Shown here: one piece after another, positions 18,401-26,310 of the stretch
How positions within the stretch are numbered: the first letter of the stretch is position 1
Layout: every line of letters begins with the position of its first letter
Notes under the pieces: generated by a model
Told to the model about the DNA's origin: nothing
What the model saw: the letters and a program-made list of their open reading frames with translations, nothing else
The model's database searches: none
Made by a program: the position numbers and the translations under genes
Source: UBA2256 sp964531105
Lineage (GTDB): Bacteria; Spirochaetota; Spirochaetia; Treponematales; Rectinemataceae
DNA: 64,000 nucleotides
Assembly (NCBI GenBank): GCA_964531105.1
Contig: CAZHFN010000009.1
Coordinates: 7,419 to 71,418, forward strand
Reading direction: 5' to 3'

Positions 18401-20314
18401 CTACACGTCGAGGTTGGAGACTGCGAGGGCATTCTCCTCGATGAACTGCCGCCTGGGCTCCACCTGTTCACCCATGAGGGTGGTAAACATCTGCTCGGCG
18501 AGCACGGCGTCCTCCATGGTGATTCGGATCATGTTCCTGCGTTCGGGATCCATGGTCGTCTCCCAGAGCTGCTCGGGGTTCATCTCGCCCAAGCCCTTGT
18601 AACGCTGCATCGCCACCTTGGAAGGATCCTTGCCGACAATGCCCGCTAGGATCTTGTCCTTTTCGGCGTCATCGTAGGCATAGCGCAATTCCTTATCCCA
18701 TGTGATTTTATATAGTGGCGGCATGGCGAGATACACGTAGCCGCCCTCGATGAGAGGGTTCATGTAGCGATAGAAAAAGGTCAAGAGGAGGGTTCGGATA
18801 TGGGAGCCGTCCACATCGGCATCGGCCATGATGATGATCTTGTGGTAGCGCAGCTTCGCCACGTCGAATTCAGGTCCCAGGCCGGCGCCCAGGCTGGCGA
18901 TGATGGGCTGGAGCTTGTCGTTGCCGATAACCTTATCGATGCGGGTTTTCTCCACGTTGAGCATCTTGCCCCAGAGCGAGAGAATGGCCTGGTGGACCCT
19001 GTTGCGGCCCATCTTGGCCGAACCGCCGGCTGAATCGCCCTCTACGAGGAAGATTTCGCATTTCGACGGATCCTTTTCCTGGCAGTCGGCCAGCTTGCCC
19101 GGCAGGCTCGCCGAGTCGAGGAGGTTCTTGCGCCGGGTGAGTTCGCGAGCCTGCCGGGCGGCGATGCGAGCTTTGGCGGCCAGTACGCACTTGTCCAGGA
19201 TGGCGTCGATGATCTCGGGGTACTTCTGGAAGATGAGGTCGAGCTGGTCGGCGACGTAGGAGTCGACGATGCCCCGCACCTCGGAATTGCCCAGCTTGCC
19301 CTTGGTCTGGCCCTCAAACTGGGGTTCCATCACTTTAACGGAGAGGACGGCTGTAAGCCCTTCCTTTACGTCGTCGGTGGAGAGGGTCTCGTCCAGTTTC
19401 TTGAGGTATTTGGATTTCTTGAAAAATTCGTTAATGGTGCGCGAAAGGCCCGACCTGAAACCTATGAGGTGTGTGCCGCCTTCCTTGGTATTGATGCCGT
19501 TGACGTAAGAGAACACGGCTTCGTTGAAGCTGTCGTTGTACTGGAGGCCAACCTCGATCTCCACCTCGTCGCGGGTGCCGTGGAGATAGACTACATCCTT
19601 ATGGAGGACGGTCTTGTTCTTATTGAGGTAGGCGACGAACTCGCTTAAACCCCCGTCGAACTTGAACTCCACCGTCTTGGGCACCGAAAGCCGCTCGTCG
19701 ACCAGGATGATGCGGATACCTTTGTTGAGGAAGGCCATCTCACGGAGGCGCGTGGAGAGGACATCGTAGCTGTAGACAGTGGTCTCTTCGAAGATAGTGG
19801 GATCGGCCTGGTAGCGCACCGTCGTGCCGTGTCTCGGCGAATCGCCGATCCTGGCCACAGGCGCCACCGGTATGCCCTGCTCGTAGCGCTGGAAGTACTC
19901 GCCGCCATCCACATAGACGGTCACGTCCATCCACGTGGAGAGGGCGTTGACGACAGAGACACCAACGCCATGGAGCCCGCCCGACACCTTGTAGTTTTTC
20001 TTGTCAAACTTGCCGCCGGCGTGGAGGCGGGTCATCACAAGCTCGAGGGCCGAAACGCCTTCGGTGGGATGAATGCCCACAGGGATGCCGCGGCCGTCAT
20101 CCTCCACACGGACGATGTCGTTGTGCTCGAGCACGACGGTGATGGCATCACAGTAGCCCGCCAGAGCCTCGTCTATGGAGTTGTCCACAACCTCGTAGAC
20201 AAGGTGATGGAGTCCATCTATGCCCGTAGAGCCGATATACATACCCGGGCGCTTGCGTACCGCCTCGAGTCCCTTGAGAACCTGAATACTGTTCGCTGAG
20301 TAGTTCGAATCCAT
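18401..20314 (-). CDS. gyrB: DNA gyrase subunit B
   Basis: 637 aa, the short form without the gamma-proteobacterial insert. GHKL ATPase motifs are present: EVVDNSIDEA, DDGRGIPVGIH and GGLHGVGVSVVNALS. The TOPRIM domain has EGDSAGGSA, the metal-binding DADVDGSHI and the C-terminal QRYKGLGEMNPEQLWETTM. AGGATAGG lies just before the ATG. It is divergent from dnaA, with a 460-nt control region between them. Confidence 0.97.
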   Translation of the reverse strand: MDSNYSANSIQVLKGLEAVRKRPGMYIGSTGIDGLHHLVYEVVDNSIDEALAGYCDAITVVLEHNDIVRVEDDGRGIPVGIHPTEGVSALELVMTRLHAGGKFDKKNYKVSGGLHGVGVSVVNALSTWMDVTVYVDGGEYFQRYEQGIPVAPVARIGDSPRHGTTVRYQADPTIFEETTVYSYDVLSTRLREMAFLNKGIRIILVDERLSVPKTVEFKFDGGLSEFVAYLNKNKTVLHKDVVYLHGTRDEVEIEVGLQYNDSFNEAVFSYVNGINTKEGGTHLIGFRSGLSRTINEFFKKSKYLKKLDETLSTDDVKEGLTAVLSVKVMEPQFEGQTKGKLGNSEVRGIVDSYVADQLDLIFQKYPEIIDAILDKCVLAAKARIAARQARELTRRKNLLDSASLPGKLADCQEKDPSKCEIFLVEGDSAGGSAKMGRNRVHQAILSLWGKMLNVEKTRIDKVIGNDKLQPIIASLGAGLGPEFDVAKLRYHKIIIMADADVDGSHIRTLLLTFFYRYMNPLIEGGYVYLAMPPLYKITWDKELRYAYDDAEKDKILAGIVGKDPSKVAMQRYKGLGEMNPEQLWETTMDPERRNMIRITMEDAVLAEQMFTTLMGEQVEPRRQFIEENALAVSNLDV

Positions 20315-20475
20315 ACCTATCCTGGATGGTAAGCTTGTTGTTGTATCCGTAACGAGCAGGGTTATTTCTGCCCCGGAATTTCAGATACTCGTAACGCAGA
20401 CATTATATATGTTCGAGCAATAATAGTAAAGCAATCAGGGGCAATTCAAGGTGAAAAGCCTACAGATGCTACGAT

Positions 20476-20495
20476 TGTGGAAAAACTGTGGATAA
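20476..20495 (-). promoter_or_regulatory. DnaA box pair upstream of dnaA
   Basis: On the minus strand, TTATCCACA (20487-20495, perfect consensus) is followed two bases later by TTTTCCACA (20476-20484, one mismatch). Confidence 0.75.
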
Positions 20496-20680
20496 CTAGT
20501 GAATAAGATGTGGGCATTCTTCTTTTTCATTATGGCACTGTCGTTTAGAATCGTCCTTCTGGAAAGGCCAAATCCTAGATTCTCGAATATTTTACTAATA
20601 TAGCAATATTTATATAGAATTACTCTTTTGTTTGCTATACGGGTTTGTCAAATTTTCCCGGCTTTTTAGCCCTTTGCCTC

Positions 20681-20708
20681 TTGCGGAAACCGAGGAGCTC
20701 GATATAAA
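20681..20708 (+). promoter_or_regulatory. putative dnaA promoter
   Basis: TTGCGG (20681-20686), 16-bp spacer, TATAAA (20703-20708). The transcript would start just before the box-like sites at 20724-20743. Confidence 0.45.
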
Positions 20709-20723
20709 CATATAGTCCCCGGC

Positions 20724-20743
20724 TGTGGAAAACTTGTGGAAAT
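20724..20743 (-). promoter_or_regulatory. degenerate DnaA boxes in the dnaA leader
   Basis: TGTGGAAAA (20724-20732) and TGTGGAAAT (20735-20743) on the plus strand are one- and two-mismatch boxes. Their place between promoter and start codon suggests autorepression by DnaA. Confidence 0.5.
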
Positions 20744-20774
20744 ATCTCCATTTCATTGTGGTTTAGAGGAGAAG

Positions 20775-22259
20775 ATGGCTGAGTTTGACGGCTCCGCTAT
20801 TTGGAGCGAAGCGCTTGAGTTAGCGCGCACGGAAATACCCGAACAAGAGTACCTCATGTGGTTCAGGCTCAGCTACCAATCTCTGTCCGATAATACCCTC
20901 ACCGTGCTGGCACCCAACTCCTTTTTAAGGGATCAGTTCAGACGAAAATACCACTCCTTCATGGAGGATTTGGTCAGGGAAATCACTGCTCTGGACATAG
21001 CTCTGGATGTTTCCTCGGCCAAAACTTCAGAGCCCAGGCAGGGTGCCTCTCAGCGGCCGGCTCAGGCTGTGGCGGAGAGTTCGGGGCAGGGGGCTCAGGC
21101 GGCCACAAAAGAGGGTGGAGAGGTTTCGCCCCCTGCCCCCAAAGTTGCCCTTTATGTGGACAGCAGACCCTCACGTCCGGAACAGCCTACCAAGCCAACA
21201 GAGCCGCAGCGAAAGCCCCACCCCTCCCTGCGGCAGGATTACCGATTCGAAAACTTCATCGTGGGCGATAACAACCGTTTTATCTACAACGCCGCAGAGG
21301 CGGTAGCCAAAAGCCCAGCCAGAGTCTACAACCCTCTCTTGATCTATGGAGGCGTAGGCCTGGGCAAGACTCATCTTATGCACGCCATAGGAAACCATGT
21401 ATATCAGTCGTCGCCCAATACCAGGATTATTTGCATCACTGCCGAAGAATTCACCAATGAGTTCATCCAGATGATCCACGACCGCTCGGCCCACGAATTC
21501 AAGAACAAGTACCGCAACGCCGATATCCTGCTAATTGATGATATTCACTTTTTCCAGAACAAGCCCGGAGTCCAGGAGGAGCTTTTCCACACATTCAACG
21601 CCCTCTACGACTCTGAACGCCAGATGGTCTTTACCCTAGACAGGCACGTCAAAGAACTCAAGGATTTTTCTGACAGGCTGAAAAGCCGCTTTGACAAAGG
21701 CTTGGTGGTAGACGTCCAGCCTCCCATTTACGAAACCAGGGTGGCTATCCTCAAACAGAAGCTTCTCCAGTCCGGCAAGAAGCTGAATGTGGTGGAAGAA
21801 GTAATAGACCTGGTGGCCAGCAACGTTTCGTCCAACGTAAGAGACCTGGAAGGCTGCCTGACCAAGCTCACGGCCTATGCCGAGCTTGTCCACAAGGATC
21901 TTACCGTGGACATCGCCAGGAATCTTCTCAAGGAAATGTTCAATTCCAAGCGTCATTCGGCTATTACGGTGGATTCCATAATCCGGATGGTCGCCGACTT
22001 CTACAAGCTTTCCCTGTCGGACCTGAAGGGCAAGAAGCGAAGCAAGAATATTGCCTTGGCAAGACAGGTAGCTATGTACGTAATACGAGAGGTCACCGAA
22101 TATTCCACTACCGAAATTGGGGTGGAGTTTGGCGGCAGAGATCATACGACGGTAATGCATTCCTGCCAGAAAATTGAACAGATGCTCAAGTTCGACCCTA
22201 GTTTCGATGGATCCATGCAGCGCCTGCTTCGGGATGCCCGGCAAAACGGCACAGAGTAA
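20775..22259 (+). CDS. dnaA: chromosomal replication initiator protein
   Basis: 494 aa from ATG 20775 (AGAGGAG just upstream; the frame is open for 13 more codons). Domain I spans about residues 1-80 (WSEALELARTEIPEQEYLMWFRLSY). A low-complexity, Pro/Gln/Ala-rich linker spans about 85-160. The AAA+ domain has YGGVGLGKTHLMHAIGN and DILLIDDIHFFQNK. The C-terminal HTH domain IV has the DnaA signature GGRDHTTVMHSCQKIEQ, which reads the TTATCCACA box. It opens oriC in the gap just downstream. Confidence 0.97.
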   Translation: MAEFDGSAIWSEALELARTEIPEQEYLMWFRLSYQSLSDNTLTVLAPNSFLRDQFRRKYHSFMEDLVREITALDIALDVSSAKTSEPRQGASQRPAQAVAESSGQGAQAATKEGGEVSPPAPKVALYVDSRPSRPEQPTKPTEPQRKPHPSLRQDYRFENFIVGDNNRFIYNAAEAVAKSPARVYNPLLIYGGVGLGKTHLMHAIGNHVYQSSPNTRIICITAEEFTNEFIQMIHDRSAHEFKNKYRNADILLIDDIHFFQNKPGVQEELFHTFNALYDSERQMVFTLDRHVKELKDFSDRLKSRFDKGLVVDVQPPIYETRVAILKQKLLQSGKKLNVVEEVIDLVASNVSSNVRDLEGCLTKLTAYAELVHKDLTVDIARNLLKEMFNSKRHSAITVDSIIRMVADFYKLSLSDLKGKKRSKNIALARQVAMYVIREVTEYSTTEIGVEFGGRDHTTVMHSCQKIEQMLKFDPSFDGSMQRLLRDARQNGTE

Positions 22260-22274
22260 AAGCCCTTCAAAACC

Positions 22275-22407
22275 CGTGGATAAAAACCATTCTCCTGTGG
22301 ACAAAGCATCAGCCTGTGGATTATGCGGACAACTCAGAGGATTTATCAGCAACTTATCCACAGGTATAAAGTGTTATAACAGAAATGAATTATCTTGCTT
22401 TTCCACA
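22275..22407. promoter_or_regulatory. DnaA box cluster of oriC
   Basis: Minus-strand boxes are TTATCCACG (22275-22283), TTGTCCACA (22296-22304), TAATCCACA (22315-22323) and the weak TTGTCCGCA (22324-22332). Plus-strand boxes are the perfect TTATCCACA (22354-22362) and TTTTCCACA (22399-22407). The switch in orientation towards the unwinding element is typical. Confidence 0.88.
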
Positions 22408-22419
22408 TATTCCGTGTCC

Positions 22420-22434
22420 TTATTACTATTACTA
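22420..22434 (+). promoter_or_regulatory. DnaA-trio unwinding element
   Basis: Five triplets TTA TTA CTA TTA CTA on the plus strand, i.e. 3'-(A/G)AT-5' repeats on the minus strand, as defined for the B. subtilis basal unwinding system. The tract begins 12 nt after the plus-strand box TTTTCCACA, with a short GC-containing spacer, and is followed by an AT-rich run. Polarity and order match the known arrangement. Confidence 0.8.
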
Positions 22435-22463
22435 CTCTTTATTTTATACATTACAGTAATTAA

Positions 22464-22499
22464 AGCTTTTGAAAAAGTCAGACGAGTTTTGCAAAAGCT
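22464..22499. repeat. oriC-side hairpin 1
   Basis: AGCTTTTG (22464-22471) pairs with CAAAAGCT (22492-22499), 20-nt loop. It is the first of three consecutive inverted repeats between the unwinding region and dnaN. Confidence 0.55.
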
Positions 22500-22516
22500 A
22501 CCTTTAAGATACGTAC

Positions 22517-22559
22517 GTTTCGTCCATTTTCATGCTTTTAGCATAAAAATGAACGAAAC
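22517..22559. repeat. oriC-side hairpin 2
   Basis: The 19-bp arms at 22517-22535 (GTTTCGTCCATTTTCATGC) and 22541-22559 pair with two mismatches around a 5-nt loop. No T-tract follows, so it is not a standard terminator. Confidence 0.75.
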
Positions 22560-22564
22560 TACAA

Positions 22565-22602
22565 AGCCAATTTTAAAAGTTAACAGACTTTTAAAATTGG
22601 CT
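22565..22602. repeat. oriC-side hairpin 3
   Basis: Perfect 16-bp arms AGCCAATTTTAAAAGT (22565-22580) and its complement (22587-22602) around a 6-nt loop. It sits about 70 nt before the likely dnaN -10 and has no T-tract. Confidence 0.8.
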
Positions 22603-22710
22603 CAATTCATAGAGCAAAAAAGCCGGACAAAAGTAAGCCAGGCTCTGTTTATTTGGTATGGTCTTTCTGTTAGAATACAACAAGAGTAGTATCATCCCAG
22701 GGGGAGAAAC

Positions 22711-23817
22711 ATGAAGTTTACCTGCGACAAGACCAGTTTGCTGCGTGAAATCGCCTTTGCACAGGAAATAATTGCATCCAAGAATGCTCTTTCCATAATG
22801 TCCAATGTGTATCTTGAGGTTTCGGATTCCAGGCTTCTCATAAGGGCTACCGATGTAAAACTCAGCTTTGAGACAACAATTCCCGTAGACAATGTAGTAC
22901 CCGGCTCAATAACCCTTTTCTGCGACAAGCTCATGGGTATTCTCACCACGCTGCCCGAAGGGGACCTTACCCTCGAACAGGACGAGGGGCGGATAATTCT
23001 AAAACCCGCTGAAAAAAAGGTAAGATTCCAGCTCAAATCCCTTTCTGGAGACAAGTTTCCCGAACTTCCCAGAGCCGATGAAAAGCTCTTTTTCCAGATT
23101 CCTTCCAGGGATTTCAGGAGAATGGTGTCCCAGACAGTGTTTTCCGTTTCTACCGATGAAACCCGGTACTTCATGAACGGCGTCTACATGGAAAAAACCC
23201 AGGATGGCACCCTGGTGATGGTATCCACCGACGGCCGCAGGTTGGCCTTTGTCAAAACCGATACCAGGGGCAATGTACCCGATTTCAAACCAGTCATTAT
23301 TCCCACGAAGGGCTTGGGTATTTTGCTGAAGAGGCTTTCCGACGAGGGCATGTTGGACATAGCCATAACCGAAAAAAGCATTTTCTTCCGCTTCAATACC
23401 TATCAAGTGTCCAGCGTACTCATTGAGGGGCAGTTCCCCAATTACCAAAAGGTTATTCCCCAAACCCAGAAGTTCTCCTTCAGCGCTAAAAAAGCCGATG
23501 TCATGGAAGCGCTCAAGCGGGTATCCATATTTGTGGAACAGAAGTCTAACCGCACCTTCTTCTCCGTGTCGGAAAACGGTCTGGTGCTCTCCTCCGAGGA
23601 AAGCGAGATCGGGGCCGCCAGGGAAGAAATTCCCTGCGACTATTCGGGCAGTGAAACAACGATTGCTCTCAACTATAAATACATCGAGGAACCCTTAAGG
23701 GTCCTGGATGCCGAAGCCTTTACTGTCGAGTTCAGCGATCCCTCCAGGGCCGTAACCCTCAGGCCAGAGCCTAGCGGAGACTATTTTCACATTATCATGC
23801 CAATGCAAATAGACTAA
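22711..23817 (+). CDS. dnaN: DNA polymerase III sliding clamp (beta subunit)
   Basis: 368 aa, normal length, with three repeats of the clamp fold. Recognisable are the opening MKFTCDKTSLLREIAFAQEIIASKNALSIMSNVYLEV, the middle TDGRRLAFV segment and the C-terminal ending DYFHIIMPMQID (family end I-x-M-P-M). It encircles DNA and holds the polymerase. GGGGGAG precedes the ATG by 6 nt. The stop overlaps the recF start by one base (TAATG). Confidence 0.97.
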   Translation: MKFTCDKTSLLREIAFAQEIIASKNALSIMSNVYLEVSDSRLLIRATDVKLSFETTIPVDNVVPGSITLFCDKLMGILTTLPEGDLTLEQDEGRIILKPAEKKVRFQLKSLSGDKFPELPRADEKLFFQIPSRDFRRMVSQTVFSVSTDETRYFMNGVYMEKTQDGTLVMVSTDGRRLAFVKTDTRGNVPDFKPVIIPTKGLGILLKRLSDEGMLDIAITEKSIFFRFNTYQVSSVLIEGQFPNYQKVIPQTQKFSFSAKKADVMEALKRVSIFVEQKSNRTFFSVSENGLVLSSEESEIGAAREEIPCDYSGSETTIALNYKYIEEPLRVLDAEAFTVEFSDPSRAVTLRPEPSGDYFHIIMPMQID

Positions 23818-24932
23818 TGCCTTTTTCGCACGCACGTTTTGTCTCATACCGAAATCTCGAAGACGGAGAGCTCGACCTAGGGGCCGAGCGCATATTTCTC
23901 ATTGGGGAAAACGGCCAGGGGAAAACCAATTTTCTCGAGGCTTTGTATTACCTCTGTTACGGTTCTTCCTTTCGAGGATCTGTAGACCAGCAGATACCGG
24001 CGGCGGGGGCTAGCGGTTTTGGGCTTTCGGCTTCATGGAAGCCTGTAAATGGGCTTGCACCGGCCGGAATAGAGGATGGCATTTCCATACGCTACGACGG
24101 CCAGACTAAGGATATAAGGCTCAACGGAAAGAGCCTCAAAGACAGAAAGGAACTGGTTTTCCACAATCCTGCGGTGGTGTTCTGCCACGAGGATTTCAGC
24201 TTTGCCGCTGGCGATCCCGAGCGAAGGCGCTTTTTTTTCGACCAATGCGCGGGAATGCTTTCCCCTACCTACATAGACACCCTGCGCTCGTACAAACGGG
24301 TTCTGCGGCAGCGCAACGCTGCGCTCAAGGAGAGCGCCCACGATCTATTGGATGTCCTGGATCCCCAGCTCATCGGTTTCGGGCTGCGGCTCATGGAAGA
24401 ACGCAGCGCGCTCTTTGTAAGGTTCCACCAGGAATTCTCACAGCTTTACGAGTATGTGTCGCATTTGGGCAGGCCTGTGGAAATATCCTACTCCCCCAGC
24501 TGGCAAAAGGCTTTGGATTTCCAGGAGCTTGCGGATCATCTGGCGCGCAGAAGGGAATCCGAGATTCTTTACGGCACCACTAGGTCAGGACCTCACAGGG
24601 ATCGCTGGGATTTTGTCTGTATGGCCGAATCCTTTACCGACAAGGCATCCACGGGACAGCTCAGGCTGCTTTCCCTAATATTAAGAATAATTGAGGCTAA
24701 GTTGGCGGCGGGGGATGCCCTGCGCTGGCCCATCCTTTTACTGGACGATGTGCTTTTGGAGCTGGATGTGGGCAAGCGTCGTCGTTTTCTGGAGCTCCTG
24801 CCCCCGCCCGACCAGGGTGCGCAGGCGTTTTTCACTTTCCTTCCCGAAGAGCCCTGGACCGAATACGAGCAGGGGAATACTCTTGTCTATAAGGTGCATA
24901 ATGGCCGATTCGAGAATCAAAAGCGCCTCTGA
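23817..24932 (+). CDS. recF: DNA replication and repair protein RecF
   Basis: 371 aa SMC-like ATPase. Walker A is GENGQGKTNFLEALYYL, the signature is STGQLRLLSL, and Walker B is WPILLLDDVLLELD. It binds gapped DNA and helps load RecA via RecOR. It overlaps dnaN by 1 nt, and its end overlaps the dciA start by 32 nt. Confidence 0.95.
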   Translation: MPFSHARFVSYRNLEDGELDLGAERIFLIGENGQGKTNFLEALYYLCYGSSFRGSVDQQIPAAGASGFGLSASWKPVNGLAPAGIEDGISIRYDGQTKDIRLNGKSLKDRKELVFHNPAVVFCHEDFSFAAGDPERRRFFFDQCAGMLSPTYIDTLRSYKRVLRQRNAALKESAHDLLDVLDPQLIGFGLRLMEERSALFVRFHQEFSQLYEYVSHLGRPVEISYSPSWQKALDFQELADHLARRRESEILYGTTRSGPHRDRWDFVCMAESFTDKASTGQLRLLSLILRIIEAKLAAGDALRWPILLLDDVLLELDVGKRRRFLELLPPPDQGAQAFFTFLPEEPWTEYEQGNTLVYKVHNGRFENQKRL

Positions 24933-25392
24933 GATACTCTCGGCCTTCTTCGACCGGGATTTGGTGAAGCAGGGAGAGTACTATGCCCTTTTCGACAAAT
25001 CCTGGAAGACTATTGCCGGACCGCGGCTGGCCCCGCATTCCAGGCCTGTGGATATTCGCCATGGGCTTCTGATTGTGGAAACTGAGCATCAGGGCTGGAT
25101 ACAGCTTCTCCAGATTCAGCAGGATAAGATGCTGGGCGAGATTCAGCGCCGCTTTCCCGAGCTGGGCGTAAGAACCATGGCCTTCAGGCTGGGTGATGCG
25201 ACGGAAGCCAGGCTGCAAAAAGCTGCGCGCGTTGAGCTCAAGGCAGATGACAGCGCGGATACCCAGAAAGGCCAGGTAGAATCACAGTCAGTGACTGAGA
25301 ATAAGGAAGAAAAAGCTTGCGCTCCTTCAACGACCCTTCCAAGGGAACTCAAGGATCTGTTCGAAAAAATTAGGAAAAATATCGGGCACTGA
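24901..25392 (+). CDS. dciA: DUF721/DciA-like replicative helicase operator
   Basis: 163 aa from ATG 24901, inside the end of recF. An open frame further upstream is antisense-like filler. The N-terminal 90 residues match DUF721: SASEILSAFFDRDLVKQGEYYALFDKSWKTIAGPRLAPHSRPVDIRHGLLIVETEHQGWIQLLQIQQDKML in family pattern. The tail is charged and probably flexible. DciA proteins deliver DnaB in bacteria without DnaC or DnaI, and the position next to dnaA-dnaN-recF fits this. Confidence 0.82.
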   Translation: MADSRIKSASEILSAFFDRDLVKQGEYYALFDKSWKTIAGPRLAPHSRPVDIRHGLLIVETEHQGWIQLLQIQQDKMLGEIQRRFPELGVRTMAFRLGDATEARLQKAARVELKADDSADTQKGQVESQSVTENKEEKACAPSTTLPRELKDLFEKIRKNIGH

Positions 25393-25434
25393 GCCAATTT
25401 CAAAAGTCTCCATTGAGTTGCCAGGCCTATACTG

Positions 25435-25464
25435 TTGACGAAGCCGGGCAGGGCGTTCTATACT
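25435..25464 (+). promoter_or_regulatory. promoter of the rpmH-rnpA-yidD-yidC group
   Basis: TTGACG (25435-25440), 18-bp spacer, TATACT (25459-25464), about 90 nt before rpmH. Confidence 0.6.
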
Positions 25465-25551
25465 CACGAGCCTGCCCACGGGTCATACCCCCGGGGCATC
25501 GATAGCGAAATCGACCGGCGATCTTCGCCATAGGTTAAGGAGCATGTTGTC

Positions 25552-25707
25552 ATGAAACGCACCTACCAGCCCAGCAGAACTAAGAGAAATCGCAAGTTTG
25601 GCTTCCGCGCTCGCATGAGCACCAAGGGCGGCCGTCTTGTCCTGAAACGCAGAAGGGCCAAGGGCAGAATAAAGCTTTCCGTCGCCGACGAGAACAAGAA
25701 GTATTGA
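25552..25707 (+). CDS. rpmH: 50S ribosomal protein L34
   Basis: 51 aa, starting MKRTYQPSRTKRNRKFGFRA and continuing RMSTKGGRLVLKRRRAKGR, a full match to L34. TAAGGAG lies upstream. The C-terminal seven residues (SVADENK and so on) extend past the usual 44-46 aa. It is a short gene, easily missed. It is followed 4 nt later by rnpA, the standard bacterial pair. Confidence 0.97.
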   Translation: MKRTYQPSRTKRNRKFGFRARMSTKGGRLVLKRRRAKGRIKLSVADENKKY

Positions 25708-25711
25708 CGGA

Positions 25712-26083
25712 ATGTCCCCGGATGGGGATATGGAGAAACTACAAGGACAGAGTTTTCCGAAATCCGAGAAAGTTCGGAAAAAATCGGAAATCGACCGGAT
25801 TTTTCGCACAGGCGCCCGGTATTCCTTTAAGGGGATGGCACTTCGAGTTGCGCCTAATTCCCTGGGATGGAGCCGGGTTGTTTTTATAACCGTACGGTCC
25901 TTTGACGGGGCTGTCGGGCGCAACCGAGCTAAACGTATCGCCCGGGAGGTCTGGCGTCTCAACAAGGCGAGGATTCGTAAGGGCTTTGATTTCGCCCTCA
26001 TCCTCTATCCCGGATACGAGAGCTTTCCAGTCTGTACTTCCCTGATGCTCGGTCTCGTGCGCAAGGCGGGTTTAGTCGAATGA
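25712..26083 (+). CDS. rnpA: ribonuclease P protein component
   Basis: 123 aa from ATG 25712; ATG 25730 is an equally plausible start with a GGATGGGGA sequence ahead. Family features are KSEIDRIFRTGARYSFKGMALRV and the RNR motif VGRNRAKRIAREVWRLNKARI, with a basic helix that contacts RNase P RNA. It assists 5' maturation of tRNAs. The ATGA overlap with yidD shows coupling. Confidence 0.95.
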   Translation: MSPDGDMEKLQGQSFPKSEKVRKKSEIDRIFRTGARYSFKGMALRVAPNSLGWSRVVFITVRSFDGAVGRNRAKRIAREVWRLNKARIRKGFDFALILYPGYESFPVCTSLMLGLVRKAGLVE

Positions 26084-26310
26084 ACGTTGTGAGAAAACTG
26101 TTTTCCATTCCTTTTCTCGCACTCATAAAACTCTACCAGATAGTCATTTCTCCGCTTTTCCCTCCTTCATGCAGGTTTTATCCTACCTGCTCAGCCTACT
26201 CGTACCAGGCCATAGCCAAATACGGTCCCATCAAGGGGACCTGGCTGGCTTTTAAAAGGATTATCCGCTGCCATCCACACAACCCGGGAGGTTTTGATCC
26301 AGTACCATGA
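26080..26310 (+). CDS. yidD: membrane protein insertion efficiency factor
   Basis: 76 aa. The family pattern is clear: LIKLYQIVISPLFPPSCRFYPTCSAYSYQAI, then KGTWLAFKRIIRCHPHNPGGFDPVP. The cysteines and the amphipathic N-terminal helix are conserved. It assists YidC-dependent insertion at the membrane. It overlaps rnpA (ATGA) and yidC (4 nt). Confidence 0.96.
   Translation: MNVVRKLFSIPFLALIKLYQIVISPLFPPSCRFYPTCSAYSYQAIAKYGPIKGTWLAFKRIIRCHPHNPGGFDPVP

Larger units (their letters stand above)
20315..20774. other. gyrB-dnaA divergent intergenic region
   Basis: 460 nt without a gene. It holds a perfect DnaA box (20487-20495, TGTGGATAA on plus) next to a TTTTCCACA-type box (20476-20484). An AT-rich stretch lies around 20570-20640. 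A likely dnaA promoter follows (20681-20708), then two more box-like sites close to the start codon. It could be a secondary origin part or an autoregulatory region; the clear unwinding element is on the other side of dnaA. Confidence 0.6.
22260..22710. other. oriC: oriC-bearing dnaA-dnaN intergenic region
   Basis: 451 nt with no credible gene. In order it has a cluster of DnaA boxes (22275-22407), a DnaA-trio tract (22420-22434), an AT-rich stretch (22438-22470), three long inverted repeats (22464-22602) and a likely -10 element TAGAAT at 22671-22676 before dnaN. Gene context and element order agree with the bacterial origin-unwinding system. Confidence 0.9.

Noticed and set aside
22174..22689. 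171-codon open frame from the end of dnaA through oriC
   Set aside because: It covers the DnaA boxes and hairpins, has no ribosome site and no family resemblance; it is a chance frame.
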